This document shows, piece after piece, positions 20,001 to 29,337 of a DNA stretch of 30,099 nucleotides (position 1 is its first letter; each line of letters starts with the position of its first letter). Below the pieces are notes generated by a model. That model was given only the letters and a program-made list of their open reading frames with translations. It did no database searches and was not told the DNA's origin. Source of the stretch: Chara braunii (Eukaryota; Streptophyta; Charophyceae; Charales; Characeae); assembly GCA_003427395.1 (NCBI GenBank), contig BFEA01000170.1:2432856-2462954 (forward strand), written 5' to 3'. The position numbers and the translations under genes were made by a program.

Positions 20001-20150
20001 GAGTAGAGTTAAGTATAGTAGAGTAGAGTAGAGCAGATTAGAGTAGATTAGAGCAGAGCTGAGAAGAGAAGAGTAGTGTAGGACAAACCAAAGCATAGAA
20101 GAGCAAAGTAGAGCAGGGCACTAAGAGCAAACCAAGGAATCGTAGAGCAC
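17041..20150 (+). repeat. GAGTG/GAGTA pentamer satellite, block 2
   Basis: About 3.1 kb, the same family and orientation as block 1. GAGTG dominates to about 19500. The last 650 bases are more degenerate, with GAAGAGAAGAG-type words and a GAGTT patch near 19945-19970. It carries a higher-order duplication at 18040-18735. The long stop-free minus-strand frames (the longest 415 codons) come from the repeat. It fades out at about 20150. Confidence 0.95.
18040..18735 (+). repeat. Higher-order duplication within block 2
   Basis: A complex 150-base passage (AGAAGAGGACGGAAG, then several GAAGCRTAGGGAAGA units, then GTAAATAGAGGATAGTAG) occurs at about 18101-18240 and again at 18425-18560. The flanking pentamers also match (GGAGTGTAG at 18044 and 18378; GTGTAGAGCGGA-like words at 18309 and 18618). 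Offsets are 309-334 bases. Shorter diverged relatives lie at 19117-19190 and 20661-20740. Confidence 0.85.
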
Positions 20151-20156
20151 AGATAC

Positions 20157-20420
20157 GTCCCGTCGGCTAACTCAATAGGTTTTCATGTCTGAGCGGCACC
20201 ACGTAGGTGTTGGGTTCTATTCCCGTTGCCGTCACTTTCAGTGGCATGAGAAGGATTGGTGGCCACGGCCAATCAACACTGGTAACTCACTGGGGTGCGT
20301 TGTGCCTAGTTGTAACCCGTTGCAATTCGGGAGCATTGGGCCAAGTGGAAGTGGCTGCTCAGGTCCTTCTGCGGCCGGTCGGGACACACCCAATAAAAGA
20401 GCTCTCAGGTTGAGTTCCTA
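20157..20420 (+). repeat. tRNA-derived SINE candidate
   Basis: An A-box-like TAACTCAATAGG (20168-20179) and a B box GGTTCTATTCC (20213-20223) are 45 bases apart, as in tRNA genes. About 200 bases of non-tRNA body follow, ending near CCAATAAAAGAG. Stems do not support a working tRNA. A Pol III-transcribed SINE is the best explanation; target duplications were not found. Confidence 0.5.
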
Positions 20421-20870
20421 ATCAGAATCATCGTGGCTGACATTAATAATTATGATGCTTATCAGGGTTGAGACCCTTAATTTCATGATATTTCCAAAGG
20501 CTTAAAAAAAACTCTCAACATACCTGTCACAACATAATCTCAATAAGTCATGAGCATGACATATAATCTACAATAATAACTTCCATAATAATCTCGAATC
20601 CCCCGGGGCCAGTCACCTGTGGATATATCTCAAGACTGCCACCCATAAAAAACAAAAGCAGGGAGGCGTGGAGAAAAGCGTAGGGAAGAGAAGAGTAGAG
20701 AAGAGTAGGAAAGCATAGAGCATCATAGAGTAAAGTTGAGTGTCTGGATTTGGATTCAATGAGGGGTCCGCGTTAAATGATTCAACACGTGTTGAAGTTG
20801 CGTTGAACTGGCGTTGAACAACCAATTTGACGCATATCAACGCCACCTGTGGATATTGTTTTCAACGACA
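20421..20870. other. Spacer with satellite island and 16-bp palindrome
   Basis: AT-rich to 20600. A detached GAAGAGTAGAG-like piece of the pentamer satellite is at 20661-20740. The perfect palindrome TTCAACACGTGTTGAA is at 20781-20796, followed by two GCGTTGAAC words. CACCTGTGGATAT occurs on both sides, at 20614 and 20844. No gene seen. Confidence 0.6.
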
Positions 20871-21111
20871 AAGAATAAACAAAAAACAAAATAAAAAAAG
20901 AGTTGTAGATCTCTATGTTTTTTATTTATTTTTCTTGTCTCTACATTAAAAAATAAAAAATAAAAAGTTTTCGTTTGTTTTTCCTTTCATAAGGATTTTC
21001 TTCGTGGGGAAAAATTAAGAAAAAAAAAAAACAAAAGTCAAATAGGGTTGTAGATTGTTTCGAGATCTACATCCACATGTTTTTTATTTATTTATTTTAC
21101 CTATAAATATA
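20871..21111. other. A/T-rich low-complexity spacer
   Basis: Runs of A and T with two related words, TTTTTTATTTATTT at about 20920 and 21080, each near AGATCTACA/AGATCTCTA. No gene or RNA recognised. Confidence 0.5.
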
Positions 21112-21537
21112 TACTAGCTAAGCGCCCGCAGTGCAGGTGGTGCGGACAATGCTCGCAAAAAAACAAAAAAAAAAAAAACAAAAAGGTGCGCATGAAGTGT
21201 TGTACCACACACAAACCATATGCACCCCCCCCCCCCACTTCGGACTTGGATCCACATCATGCTGCACCACACACAAAACCCAAACTGCGGCTGCTAAGGA
21301 GTGCGCAATAATATATTTTTTTCTAACGAATAGTCGAGAATATATATATATTTTTTGAAAACAGGGTAGGCGTGGGTTCTCGTTGCACTCGGATCCATAT
21401 ATTGCTTCACCACACACCAAACCCGCACCGCGCCGCTAAGAAGTGCACATTAATGTTTTTATTTTAATATATACTCAGGAATATATGTTTTTTTTTTTTT
21501 TTTAATTCAAGTAGCGAGGGGGGAGGCTTGCCAACCC

Positions 21538-21599
<62 letters not shown>

Positions 21600-22222
21600 A
21601 CAGCCCCCACACCCACTTCGGACTTGGATCCACATCATGCTGCACCAGACAATAAACCCAAATTGTGACTGCTAAGAAGTGTGCATGAATTTTTTTTTTT
21701 CCTAACGAATAGTCGAGAATATAATTTTTTTTTTCTTTTCAACAAGGTAGGCAAGGGACTTCTCGTTGCACTTGGATCCATATCTTGCTTCACCACACAC
21801 CAAGTCCACACCAGGCCGCTAAGAAGTGCGCATGAATGTTTTCATTTTAATATAAACTCAGTTATATATGCATTTTTGTTTTTTAATTCAAGTAGCGCCC
21901 GCCCCACCCCCTCCCCGCACCCCCCGCCCCCCACACCCTCCCCCCCCACTTCGGACTTGGATCCACCCCATGCTGCACCACACACAAAACCCAAAGTGCG
22001 GCTGCTAAGAAGTGCGCATAAATATTTTTCTTTCTAACGAATAGTCGAGAATATTATTATTATTATTTTAAAACAGCGTAGGCGAGGGGCTTCTCGTTGC
22101 ACTTGGATCCATATCTTGCTTCACCACACACCAAACCCGCACCGGGCCACTAAGAAATGTGCATGAATGTTTTTATTTTAATATATATTTAGAAATATAT
22201 GTATTTATTTTTTTAATTCAAC
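21112..22222 (+). repeat. Dimeric satellite (half-units A and B, three dimers)
   Basis: After a leader starting ACTAGCTAAGCGCCCGC, three dimers begin CTTCGGACTTGGATCC at 21238, 21616 and 21949. Each has half A (GGATCCACATCATGCTGCACC...) and half B (GGATCCATAT.TTGCTTCACC...), whose GGATCC sites are 143-148 bases apart (21248/21391, 21626/21774, 21959/22105). Halves share CACCACACAC-AAACCC and GCTAAGAAGTGYGCAT. Dimer 3 resembles dimer 2 more than the halves resemble each other, so the dimer is the repeating unit. Confidence 0.85.
21539..21596 (+). repeat. 58-nt uninterrupted poly-C tract
   Basis: 58 consecutive C between dimers 1 and 2 of the satellite. Shorter C-rich joints at 21225-21236 and 21899-21947 occupy the same place before the other dimers, so the joint is an expandable C-rich linker. 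Confidence 0.95.
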
Positions 22223-22629
22223 GTAAGTGTTTGGACTGACTCGGTCGGTAGGTGCTTGGACTGGCTCGGTTGGTAGGTGCTTGGACTCACTCGGTCGGAG
22301 GGTCCTTGGACTGGCTAAGTCAGTAGGTGCTTGGACTGGCTCGGTCTGTAGGTGCTTGGACTGGCTCAGTCGGTAGGTGCTTCGACTAGCTCAGTCGGTA
22401 GGTGCTTGGACTAGCTTGGTCTGTAAGCGTTTGGAGTGGCTCGGTCGGTATAGGTGCTTGGAATAGCTCAGTCGGTAGGTGTTTGGACTGGCTCGGTCCA
22501 TATAAGTGCTTGGAGTGGTTCGGTCGGTAGGTGGTTGGCGTGGATTGGTCGGTATAGGTGCTTGGAGTGGCTGGGTCGGTAGGTGTTTGGAGTGGCTGGG
22601 TCGGTAGGTGCTTGGAGTGGCTGGATCGA
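22223..22629 (+). repeat. 25-bp minisatellite, about 16 units, A-box-like
   Basis: Sixteen units of about GTAGGTGCTTGGACTGGCTC plus GGTCG, mostly 25 bp with three 27-bp units (GTATAGG or ATATAAG starts). Several units carry TAGCTCAGTCGG, identical to the tRNA D-arm/A-box consensus (22387-22398 and 22464-22475). Later units drift towards GGAGTGGCTGGGTCG, giving a gradient along the array. Confidence 0.9.
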
Positions 22630-22689
22630 CATTTATTTAGTGGTTTGAACGTTTTTTTTTTCTTGATTTAAGCGTTTTTTTGTTTTAAG

Positions 22690-23054
22690 CATTTTTCGTG
22701 AAAAAATCAAGATCAAATGTGCAGACCCTTAAATTTTCAGCGGAATTGAGTCATTTGTCTGAGTGCTAAAAATCACGGAAGTTGGGGTACTTTCTCCGTT
22801 GGCCCACACGTCGTAGGGGGGTAAAAAACGAAATACAACGAATCGGTGCGGCGTTTTTTTGACGGTTTTTCTTTTTTTAATTTTTCTGATATTGTTTCTA
22901 TAAAGAGCGCAATCTGATCTAAAGGATCTAAAAATTTTAGATTTTTTCATCAATTACTCTTAGCTCAAAAAATCGCCAAAGTTGGCGGTTCAAAATTGCA
23001 GGACTGGACCCGCTTGCCATATTGTGCAGCGTTAGGGTTCGGACACACAGGCAC
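22690..23054 (+). repeat. About 360-bp tandem repeat, copy 1
   Basis: Colinear with 23149-23510 at an offset of about 459. Shared words include GGAAGTTGGGGTACTTTCTC, GGCCCACAC, CAACGAATCGG, AAAAATCGCCAAAGTT, TTGCAGGACTGGACCCGC and GTTAGGGTTCGGACACACAG. No convincing reading frame crosses it. Confidence 0.88.
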
Positions 23055-23148
23055 TTGCCACGCGAGGTAAAGTGCCAAGAACGGGAAATGAGACCATTTC
23101 GCGCGACATTTGTATTGTGGTCTAAATGTTTTTTTTTTTTTTTTTTAA

Positions 23149-23510
23149 CATTTTCCGTGGAAAGATTAAGACTAAACCTGCAGACCCTTAGATTTTCATC
23201 AGATTTGAATTTTCCTTCTCAACACTAAAAATCGTGGAAGTTGGGGTACTTTCTCCATTGGCCCACACATAGTAGGGCGGTAAAAAACAAAACCACAACG
23301 AATCGGCGCGACGTTTATTTCACAGTTTTTTTTTTTTTTTTTAATATTGTTTCTAGAAAGAGCGAAATCTAATCTACAGGATCTGAAAATTTCAGATCTT
23401 TTGATTAATTACTTCGAGCATGAAAAATCGCCAAAGTTCGCGCTTGAAAATTGCAGGACTGGACCCGCCTGCCACACTGTGCAATGTTAGGGTTCGGACA
23501 CACAGGCACA
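23149..23510 (+). repeat. About 360-bp tandem repeat, copy 2
   Basis: Second copy of the repeat at 22690-23054. The two are separated by about 95 bases including a T-run. Differences are scattered substitutions and homopolymer length changes, so the duplication is not recent. Confidence 0.88.
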
Positions 23511-23586
23511 TCCTGACGTGCGTGCAGCCTGACGCCGGATACACTTCAAAAGAAAGCAGTCCCCAAAAGCAAACAGGGACCCAAAC

Positions 23587-23660
23587 CACCTGAGTGGTTA
23601 TTTAATCGGGCAATTGGGTATTTCAGAATTTGTGCGTGGGTTCAAACCCCGACCCGACCA
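23587..23660 (+). repeat. tRNA-like relic with perfect B box
   Basis: CACCTGAGTGG (23587-23597) resembles an A box and GGTTCAAACCC (23639-23649) is a perfect B box, 52 bases apart. The T-arm around the B box pairs (GGG/CCC), but no cloverleaf can be closed. A tRNA-derived SINE head is likely. Confidence 0.5.
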
Positions 23661-23705
23661 CAACCACTGTGAGCAAGCTTCAACTACGAATACCAACATA
23701 TATTT

Positions 23706-23845
23706 TTGTGTGTGTGGGGCGTGTGTGTGCGTGTGGGTGGGTGGGCAGGCGGGCGGGCGCATGCGTGTGTGCGTGTGGGTGGGCAGGCAGGCCGGCGGGC
23801 GGGCGCGTGTGTGCATGTGTGTGGCTGGTGGGCAGGCGGGTCCTC
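23706..23845 (+). repeat. GT/G-rich minisatellite with G-quadruplex motif
   Basis: Three imperfect passes of TGTGTG, GTGGGTGGGC and GGCGGGCGGGCGC. Five GGG runs at 23735-23757 with loops of 1, 1, 5 and 1 meet the G-quadruplex definition. Peptides of Cys/Val/Gly from this stretch are artefacts. Confidence 0.8.
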
Positions 23846-23939
23846 CATTCCAATTTTTTTTCCAGTTATTTTCCATAAAAAACCTACAGCAATAAATAAA
23901 ATTCCCATGGAGAGAAGGTTAACGACAGTCGTATTTTTC

Positions 23940-24265
23940 ATCACTACTTCAGGACACCCTTCACCAGTTCAGGATCCAGCCTGCCTAAACAGGTAGTTTT
24001 CAGGGTGTTCGGACCTTTCACCACTTCAAGACACCCTTCACCACTTTAGGATGCTACCTGCCTAAGCAGGTGGTTTTCAGGGTCTTCAAACCTTTCACCA
24101 CTTCAGGACCATTCAGGATTTTCAGACTGCCAAAAACTCTCACTTCACCACTTCAGGATGCAGCCTGCCTAAACAAGTGGTTTTCAAGGTCTTCGGACCT
24201 TTCACCACTTCAGGACCATTCAAGATTTTCAGACTGCCCAAAACTCTCACTTCAAAATTTTCACT
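23940..24265 (+). repeat. 77-bp and 107-bp nested minisatellite
   Basis: Units start with TTCACYACTTCA at 23940, 24017, 24094 and 24201, so the periods are 77, 77 and 107. The longer units gain about 30 bases (CATTCARGATTTTCAGACTGCC). Most carry GCCTGCCTAAACAGGTGG, a short CCTG/CAGG hairpin. The last unit is partial. Confidence 0.85.
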
Positions 24266-24477
24266 CCTGAATTTTCAGCTACCCGTTGACCTCTTGTGTT
24301 CCCATGAAAATACCACTCGATTGAGTCCCAAAAGAAGTCTAATCCGCTCTGGACTACAAGTTTTTTTTCGTATGCCACATGGAGGGATTGAAGAGGCGAC
24401 CATAGGTGCCGCCAGGCGGCGACCCTTCGTCCTTAGTCCCCTACTAAACAATACTTTCTTGTTATCCAACGACAGGC
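24266..24477. other. Unassigned spacer
   Basis: About 210 bases, including a GGTGCCGCCAGGCGGCGACC-type inverted repeat near 24405-24424. No gene recognised. Confidence 0.4.
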
Positions 24478-24935
24478 GCTTCGACATATTCCCTCGCATC
24501 GACGCCCACCACCGCTGGGCCCCGTGGGCGCGCTCTCTCGTTTTATAAAGAACAAAAAGAACCGCGACGAAAACAAAAGAAAAAAAAAAAAAAGCACGCG
24601 AAAGTGGAAAACGACAAAAACAAAAGAAAAAAAGAAGGGCACGACAGCGGGAAACGACGAAAACAAAAGGGAAAAAAAATGTCACAGCAGCGGGAAAGGA
24701 CAAAACTGCAAACAGGAACGAAAAAAAAAAAAAAAAAAAACTGAAGAAAACAAAAGCGAAAAACGACGACCGAAAAAGAGAAACAAAAAAAAATCCGCCT
24801 TGCCTGCTTATCGACGGCGGGCGCGTCGAGATATTCACCCGCATCGACGCCCTCCGTCTACCCGGCCCGTGCGTCCTCGTGGGTGTGCTCTCTCGTTTAG
24901 TGGCGTGCAGTGAACAATTCGGTACGCGCTATCGC
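24478..24935 (+). repeat. A-rich repeat with GC-rich tails, fuller copy
   Basis: A first tail at 24478-24545 (CTTCGACATATTCCCTCGC...GCGCTCTCTCGTTTTA) is followed by an A-rich minisatellite of about 45-bp units (CGACGAAAACAAAAG, GCACGACAGCGGGAAACG). A second tail at 24811-24930 has CGCGTCGAGATATTCA, GTGCTCTCTCGTTTAG and GAACAATTCGGTACGCG. The tails are alike, so the A-rich block lies between two direct copies. The window start (1-260) is a shortened copy of the right part. Confidence 0.65.
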
Positions 24936-25240
24936 GCGTGGCGGTCCCGCGCCCTTGTGGGGAGCGGTGAACCTCACGGTCGTGTCACGCAGGATGTTTT
25001 GTTTGAAAAGAACCAGTCACCACTCCGACTGTGTGCGCGTGTTATACCTCTCACGACGCCCTGCGACAGGTCGGGACATCGCGAGATACAACAAACCTCT
25101 ACCCGAGGGGTTGTCACCACCCTCAGGTAGGCGTATCCCTGCTGAGCTACCGGCCCACATGCGAAGGCTTTTACATGCCTTTGTAGAGGTAGGTCGGCCG
25201 ATGGCGTGTTCTCGATCGCTGTAGCACAAAACGGGGTATG
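24936..25240. other. GC-rich stretch, coding status unclear
   Basis: Two overlapping open frames of 83-104 codons cross this stretch, but neither resembles a family I know, and neither is clearly favoured. Either could be an exon. I see no splice evidence that decides it. Confidence 0.2.
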
Positions 25241-26450
25241 TGCGGTAAGACGCCTAAGACTGACCTGTTACTCAAATCAGGTTCATGATGTGATTTTCCT
25301 ATCCTAGACTTCTAGATATTCAGGTCGAACTTTTAGAAGGTCATCTATTTCCACTTTTGCTCCCAAAACATATTCTTCTTCTAACCACTACGATCAAAGT
25401 ACCAATCAAACCATGTCACTACCAAGGGCATCGTATTCTACTTAACATATGACTGAACATCAGATAGTATATAAGTTATATAGGACTGATAATGAATATG
25501 GAGGTATTACCGCTGGAAACCCTTACCACTTTCACTAGTGATATGTGTCCGAGACTTCACGAAGTCAAGCCCAGTTCAATCCAAAACCACGAACAAAACA
25601 TATCTGTACAAAATAATGCAAAGACAATCCACATGCTATATACTAACGACGTCAACCATCAATCCACACCTCAGACATTGTCCCTCACTTCCCAAACCAT
25701 GTATGACAGCTCTATCTTTCCTGAGATGTAAGTCCAACCCCCTTCACATTTCTTCAAAGGACCCTTGAGAATGATTAGGACCATTTAGGCAATGACCACA
25801 GGGGACAATTTTACTGACCACAGGGTTTGACTTTAGACGTGGGTATCAAGTCAAGGGGGAAAAGTTGAATCGGCAACGACCGACCTTTTATCGAGAGATA
25901 ACAGAAAATTGAGCCCTTTATGTAGGACTTCTCCTTCAATTGCAGTAGATCAAAACAAAGACCTGCACACACACATGTCAACAAAGATTCAACACCCCCT
26001 CTCGATTTCCCTCATATTGATATTTAAGAGTCAACCCCTTAGATCTAGTTTGTGAGCTTTGAAATCAACCTCCCAAAGTCTAACCCTTTAGCTTCTACCC
26101 ACCCTAAGTCACCTGTCACTCTTCCTCCTTTTGTTCAAGGAGTCACTTGCCTATGTCCTAGGTTATCTTTAGGGAAACTCATATTTCCCTTACTCTCACT
26201 CCTTGTATTTCTTTCTCTTTGCGGATAAGCACACCCTTTGGTGTTTATGCGGTACTCTAGCTGAGATCAACTCATGCAAGTGGCGGTTTCTCCCTTAGGA
26301 GTTTATCAATTAACTGCGGCTACGCGAAACTTCTTCTTTTCTAATTCTTTGTCTCTGCGGTATTTGCCTTTTATTCTGTTTTTTTTAGGACGTTTGGAGT
26401 CCCTCCGCCGGAACACTCCCTTTTTCCTTTCTCTTCTTCTGGTTCGGACA
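25241..26450. other. 1.2-kb stretch without recognisable features
   Basis: Moderately AT-rich single-copy-looking DNA. No gene, RNA, repeat or long frame is recognisable. The only echo is GACCACAGGG occurring at 25794 and 25819. Confidence 0.5.
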
Positions 26451-27612
26451 TACGCAAGTAGTAGGTTGATTCACCCGGGAATCTTCCACTAGTTGATCAG
26501 GCAGTGGCGGTTTCAGGCAAAACGGTTAGTCAAAGGAGTAGTCGAGTAGCCCAACGGGAACACTTAACCACTCTTCAAAGTGCATACAGTTCTTATGCAA
26601 TAAAGCAGTTCAAGCAATCTTGTGCAAGCGACCGGATAACTCATAGGGGAGTATCTCATTATTAGTTTCAACAAGTAGTTGAAAATGCCTTCTCGAAGCA
26701 TCTCAACACTCGTTCCAATGTCCAAAAACATTCCAGATCTAGGTATCAATATAAAATTCAAGTTAATAATAAGTGGTCTTCACAGAAGCCTCCTATTACT
26801 CCTTGATCAAGACCCAGCCTTTCCTCAAAAGTGTAATAGGACGACCCCACGGGAGCCACTCAACTACTTTCTTAAAGTCAGACGAGCTAGGATTATGTCA
26901 GCGGACTTATGCAAACACCAGGTCCGCCTTTCGTTGGAGTATCTTTATCCGTCTTATTAAAGTGAAGTCAAGGAAATAATGGGATGACCCCACGGGAGTC
27001 TCCCATATCCTGGCTTAATGTTAAATAGGTAGATTGTTAGCATTTATTCATACCATCCATCAGTCATACCAAAACAAGTAGTAGGGTTACTCACCCGGGA
27101 GTATCCCTCTACTGTCCAAACACAATCACCTCATTCCTTCCCCTCGTTAGTTGACCCCCAAATCAAACAAATATTAGGATGACCCCTCGGGAGACATGCT
27201 ACTACCAGTTCGATGCGTAGGAGATCAGTCAAAACAACTCTTAGTTAAGTAGTCATGACCGTTCACCTACCTTGCCTATGCATCACAAATGAGCAAAAGG
27301 TATGCCGACTCCCACGGGAAGTCAGACAGATCGTCCCAGACTTAGGAGTTCGTATACTCACACGGTGAGTACTTAGTTCCCTTCCAAGTCTGGCCAGATC
27401 AGCGATAGGAAAGCCCCACGGGAGCCTCCTACTACCTTCGCTTCTATTAGTCATTGAAGATATGCACTCCACGGGAGTACCGGATTACCTTTTAGGTCGA
27501 GCCTATAAAGTAACAAGGAAAACACACGGCAGGTTCCTTTTACCAACGTTGGCGTCAACAAGACTTTTTATCAGATCACTACTTAGTCGGGTAAATCCGC
27601 ACGAGAGTACCC
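26451..27612 (+). repeat. Dispersed family of short hairpins (CCC-ACG-GGAG core)
   Basis: About twelve related motifs occur at 60-120-base spacing in otherwise ordinary sequence. Clear ones are at 26457-26490, 26980-27005, 27077-27113, 27307-27323, 27355-27371, 27406-27431 and 27467-27479; weaker ones near 26548, 26638, 26841, 27178 and 27587. The core is usually CC-ACG-GG or ACCCGG inside an inverted repeat whose outer arms differ between copies but still pair: TGGGA/TCCCA (26980), TAGGA/TCCTA (27406), TACTC/GAGTA (27088) and GATTC/GAATC (26468). CTACTACC or CTACT often follows and AGTAGTAGG often precedes. Confidence 0.75.
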
Positions 27613-28198
27613 CTTCATTCCCCTTAGTCATTTCAGGCAAGCAGTGTAACGACTCAGCGAGAGCCTCCATCAAACGACTTTGTTTTCCAAATCCAAGCAG
27701 ACTAGGTTCCTTCCTTTCATCTGGCAGAATTCTCATTTCAGTTATATAGTCTTTTCCCCCTTGATACGCTTAGTCCTGAAGAAAGCACAAACAATAGGTC
27801 ATACATTCATACACGTCGTCCAATAGATGGTTATAGCCTGTAAGGGTATATGGGAAAGGAATAGGTAACGCGTACCTCATAGTTCCCTGTCTCCAGAGTT
27901 CCTCCTGAACTCCGGTAGAGCTCCCGCAAACACCCTTCTACTGGTCGCGTTTGGTTTATACAATGATTTTTTGACCTTTTATAATTAGCAAAAGAGAACA
28001 TACACAATTCAGTAGAAAACACACCATTAAACATTTATAGCGAAAAAAATAGGTTTTCGAGAGAAAATAATAAGAATGAAGAAAGACGGAGGAGGTATAC
28101 ACCATCACAAATGCGATGATGTTTCTTCTCCTCCCCATTGCCTCACATCCTCATCATTTTAGACCTCGGTCAAACAATAGCATTAAACACCAATACTG
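27613..28198. other. Unassigned spacer
   Basis: AT-rich sequence with no recognisable gene or repeat. Confidence 0.5.
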
Positions 28199-28201
28199 AT
28201 G

Positions 28202-28246
<45 letters not shown>

Positions 28247-28250
28247 GTAA

Positions 28251-28285
<35 letters not shown>

Positions 28286-28310
28286 TAATATTCATAATAA
28301 TAACGACAAC
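28199..28310 (+). repeat. (ATA)n microsatellite
   Basis: More than thirty ATA/AAT units with a few breaks (TAGTAAA near 28246, CAATAAT after 28282). It is the complementary type of the (ATT)n tract at 365-420. Confidence 0.95.
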
Positions 28311-29337
28311 AATATTGATGTAACGAATGTATAGAAACTATTATTCCAGTCTAATACAATTACAGCAGGCGGCAAAAGATCGACAGTGAAGTATATACTT
28401 TCTCATCGTTCTCTCACTCTTTCCTCTTCAATCCTATTCTCTCTTTTTTCCCTTCATCCTCATTTTTCTTATTCTCTCCTTTCCCTCTTTCTGTGCTTGT
28501 TTTCATCCCCTTCTAACTGTCGCTCATGCTTACTCATCAAACGTAGTTGTTAGTGCATGGAATTGAAGCGAGAGCGCTGTACAGAAATCCGAAAAGCATT
28601 TCCACACTGTAAACCTAATAGTTGTGTATCAAAATAAGAAAATAATAATGAACCATGATGTAGTGTCCTGCACTGTCTTTCTCCAATCTCAACAGTGAAT
28701 ACAATGTCCTGTTTTTTATATGACGCCCAACCTATATCTGGTACCTATACTAGATGAGACTTCAATGCATAACTTGAGAGACTTCAGAACTGAAGATTGA
28801 ACTACAAGATATCGATGCTCAAGCAGACTGCCGCCAGACCAGGTACGTGTCTCTACATCATCAAACTCACTTCTCTCTCTCTCTTTCTCTCTTCCTCTCT
28901 TTCTCGGATAGTGATATAGTTGAAACGGGTTTCACTTTTACGGTAGCAGACGCAGTTCCCAAACTCGATCCCAGGTCTCGCCCTTACACATATACCGTAT
29001 CAGTTAACTCGTGTGAGCTTGAACTGCAGGTCTGTAGGCAAGCGGTCAAGTGGGCAGTCTTACCTAGTCCAGTCAGCGGTACCCAGTCCCGTTGTCTACC
29101 TAGTCTAGTCAGTAGTGCAAAGTGGAACTGCGCACCCCCTGGGCTCGAGCGGCATCGATGAACCAAGCCAAAACCAAGTATAAATAAAGAAGCAGCGACG
29201 AGCTACGGAGGTTTGCCGGTTGCCCGAAGATCAAGTGGGTTGTGTCAAAGATTAGTAGTTAGTAACGGGTAGGGTCAGTGCTAGTAGGTCCACATGTGTG
29301 CGTCTATAAAAAGCCAGCGAATCAGTCTGACACAACC
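28311..29337. other. Spacer with CT-rich tract and short direct repeats
   Basis: No gene recognised. A CT-rich run lies at 28871-28906. TACCTAGTCYAGTCAG occurs at 29061 and 29097, a 36-base period. Confidence 0.5.

Noticed and set aside
24275-24844. 189-codon Phe-rich minus-strand frame resembling a membrane protein
   Set aside because: It is the complement of an A-rich minisatellite.
24879-25224. Two overlapping frames of 83 and 104 codons as a possible exon
   Set aside because: Neither frame resembles a known family and no splice signals decide between them; kept only as an unclear stretch.
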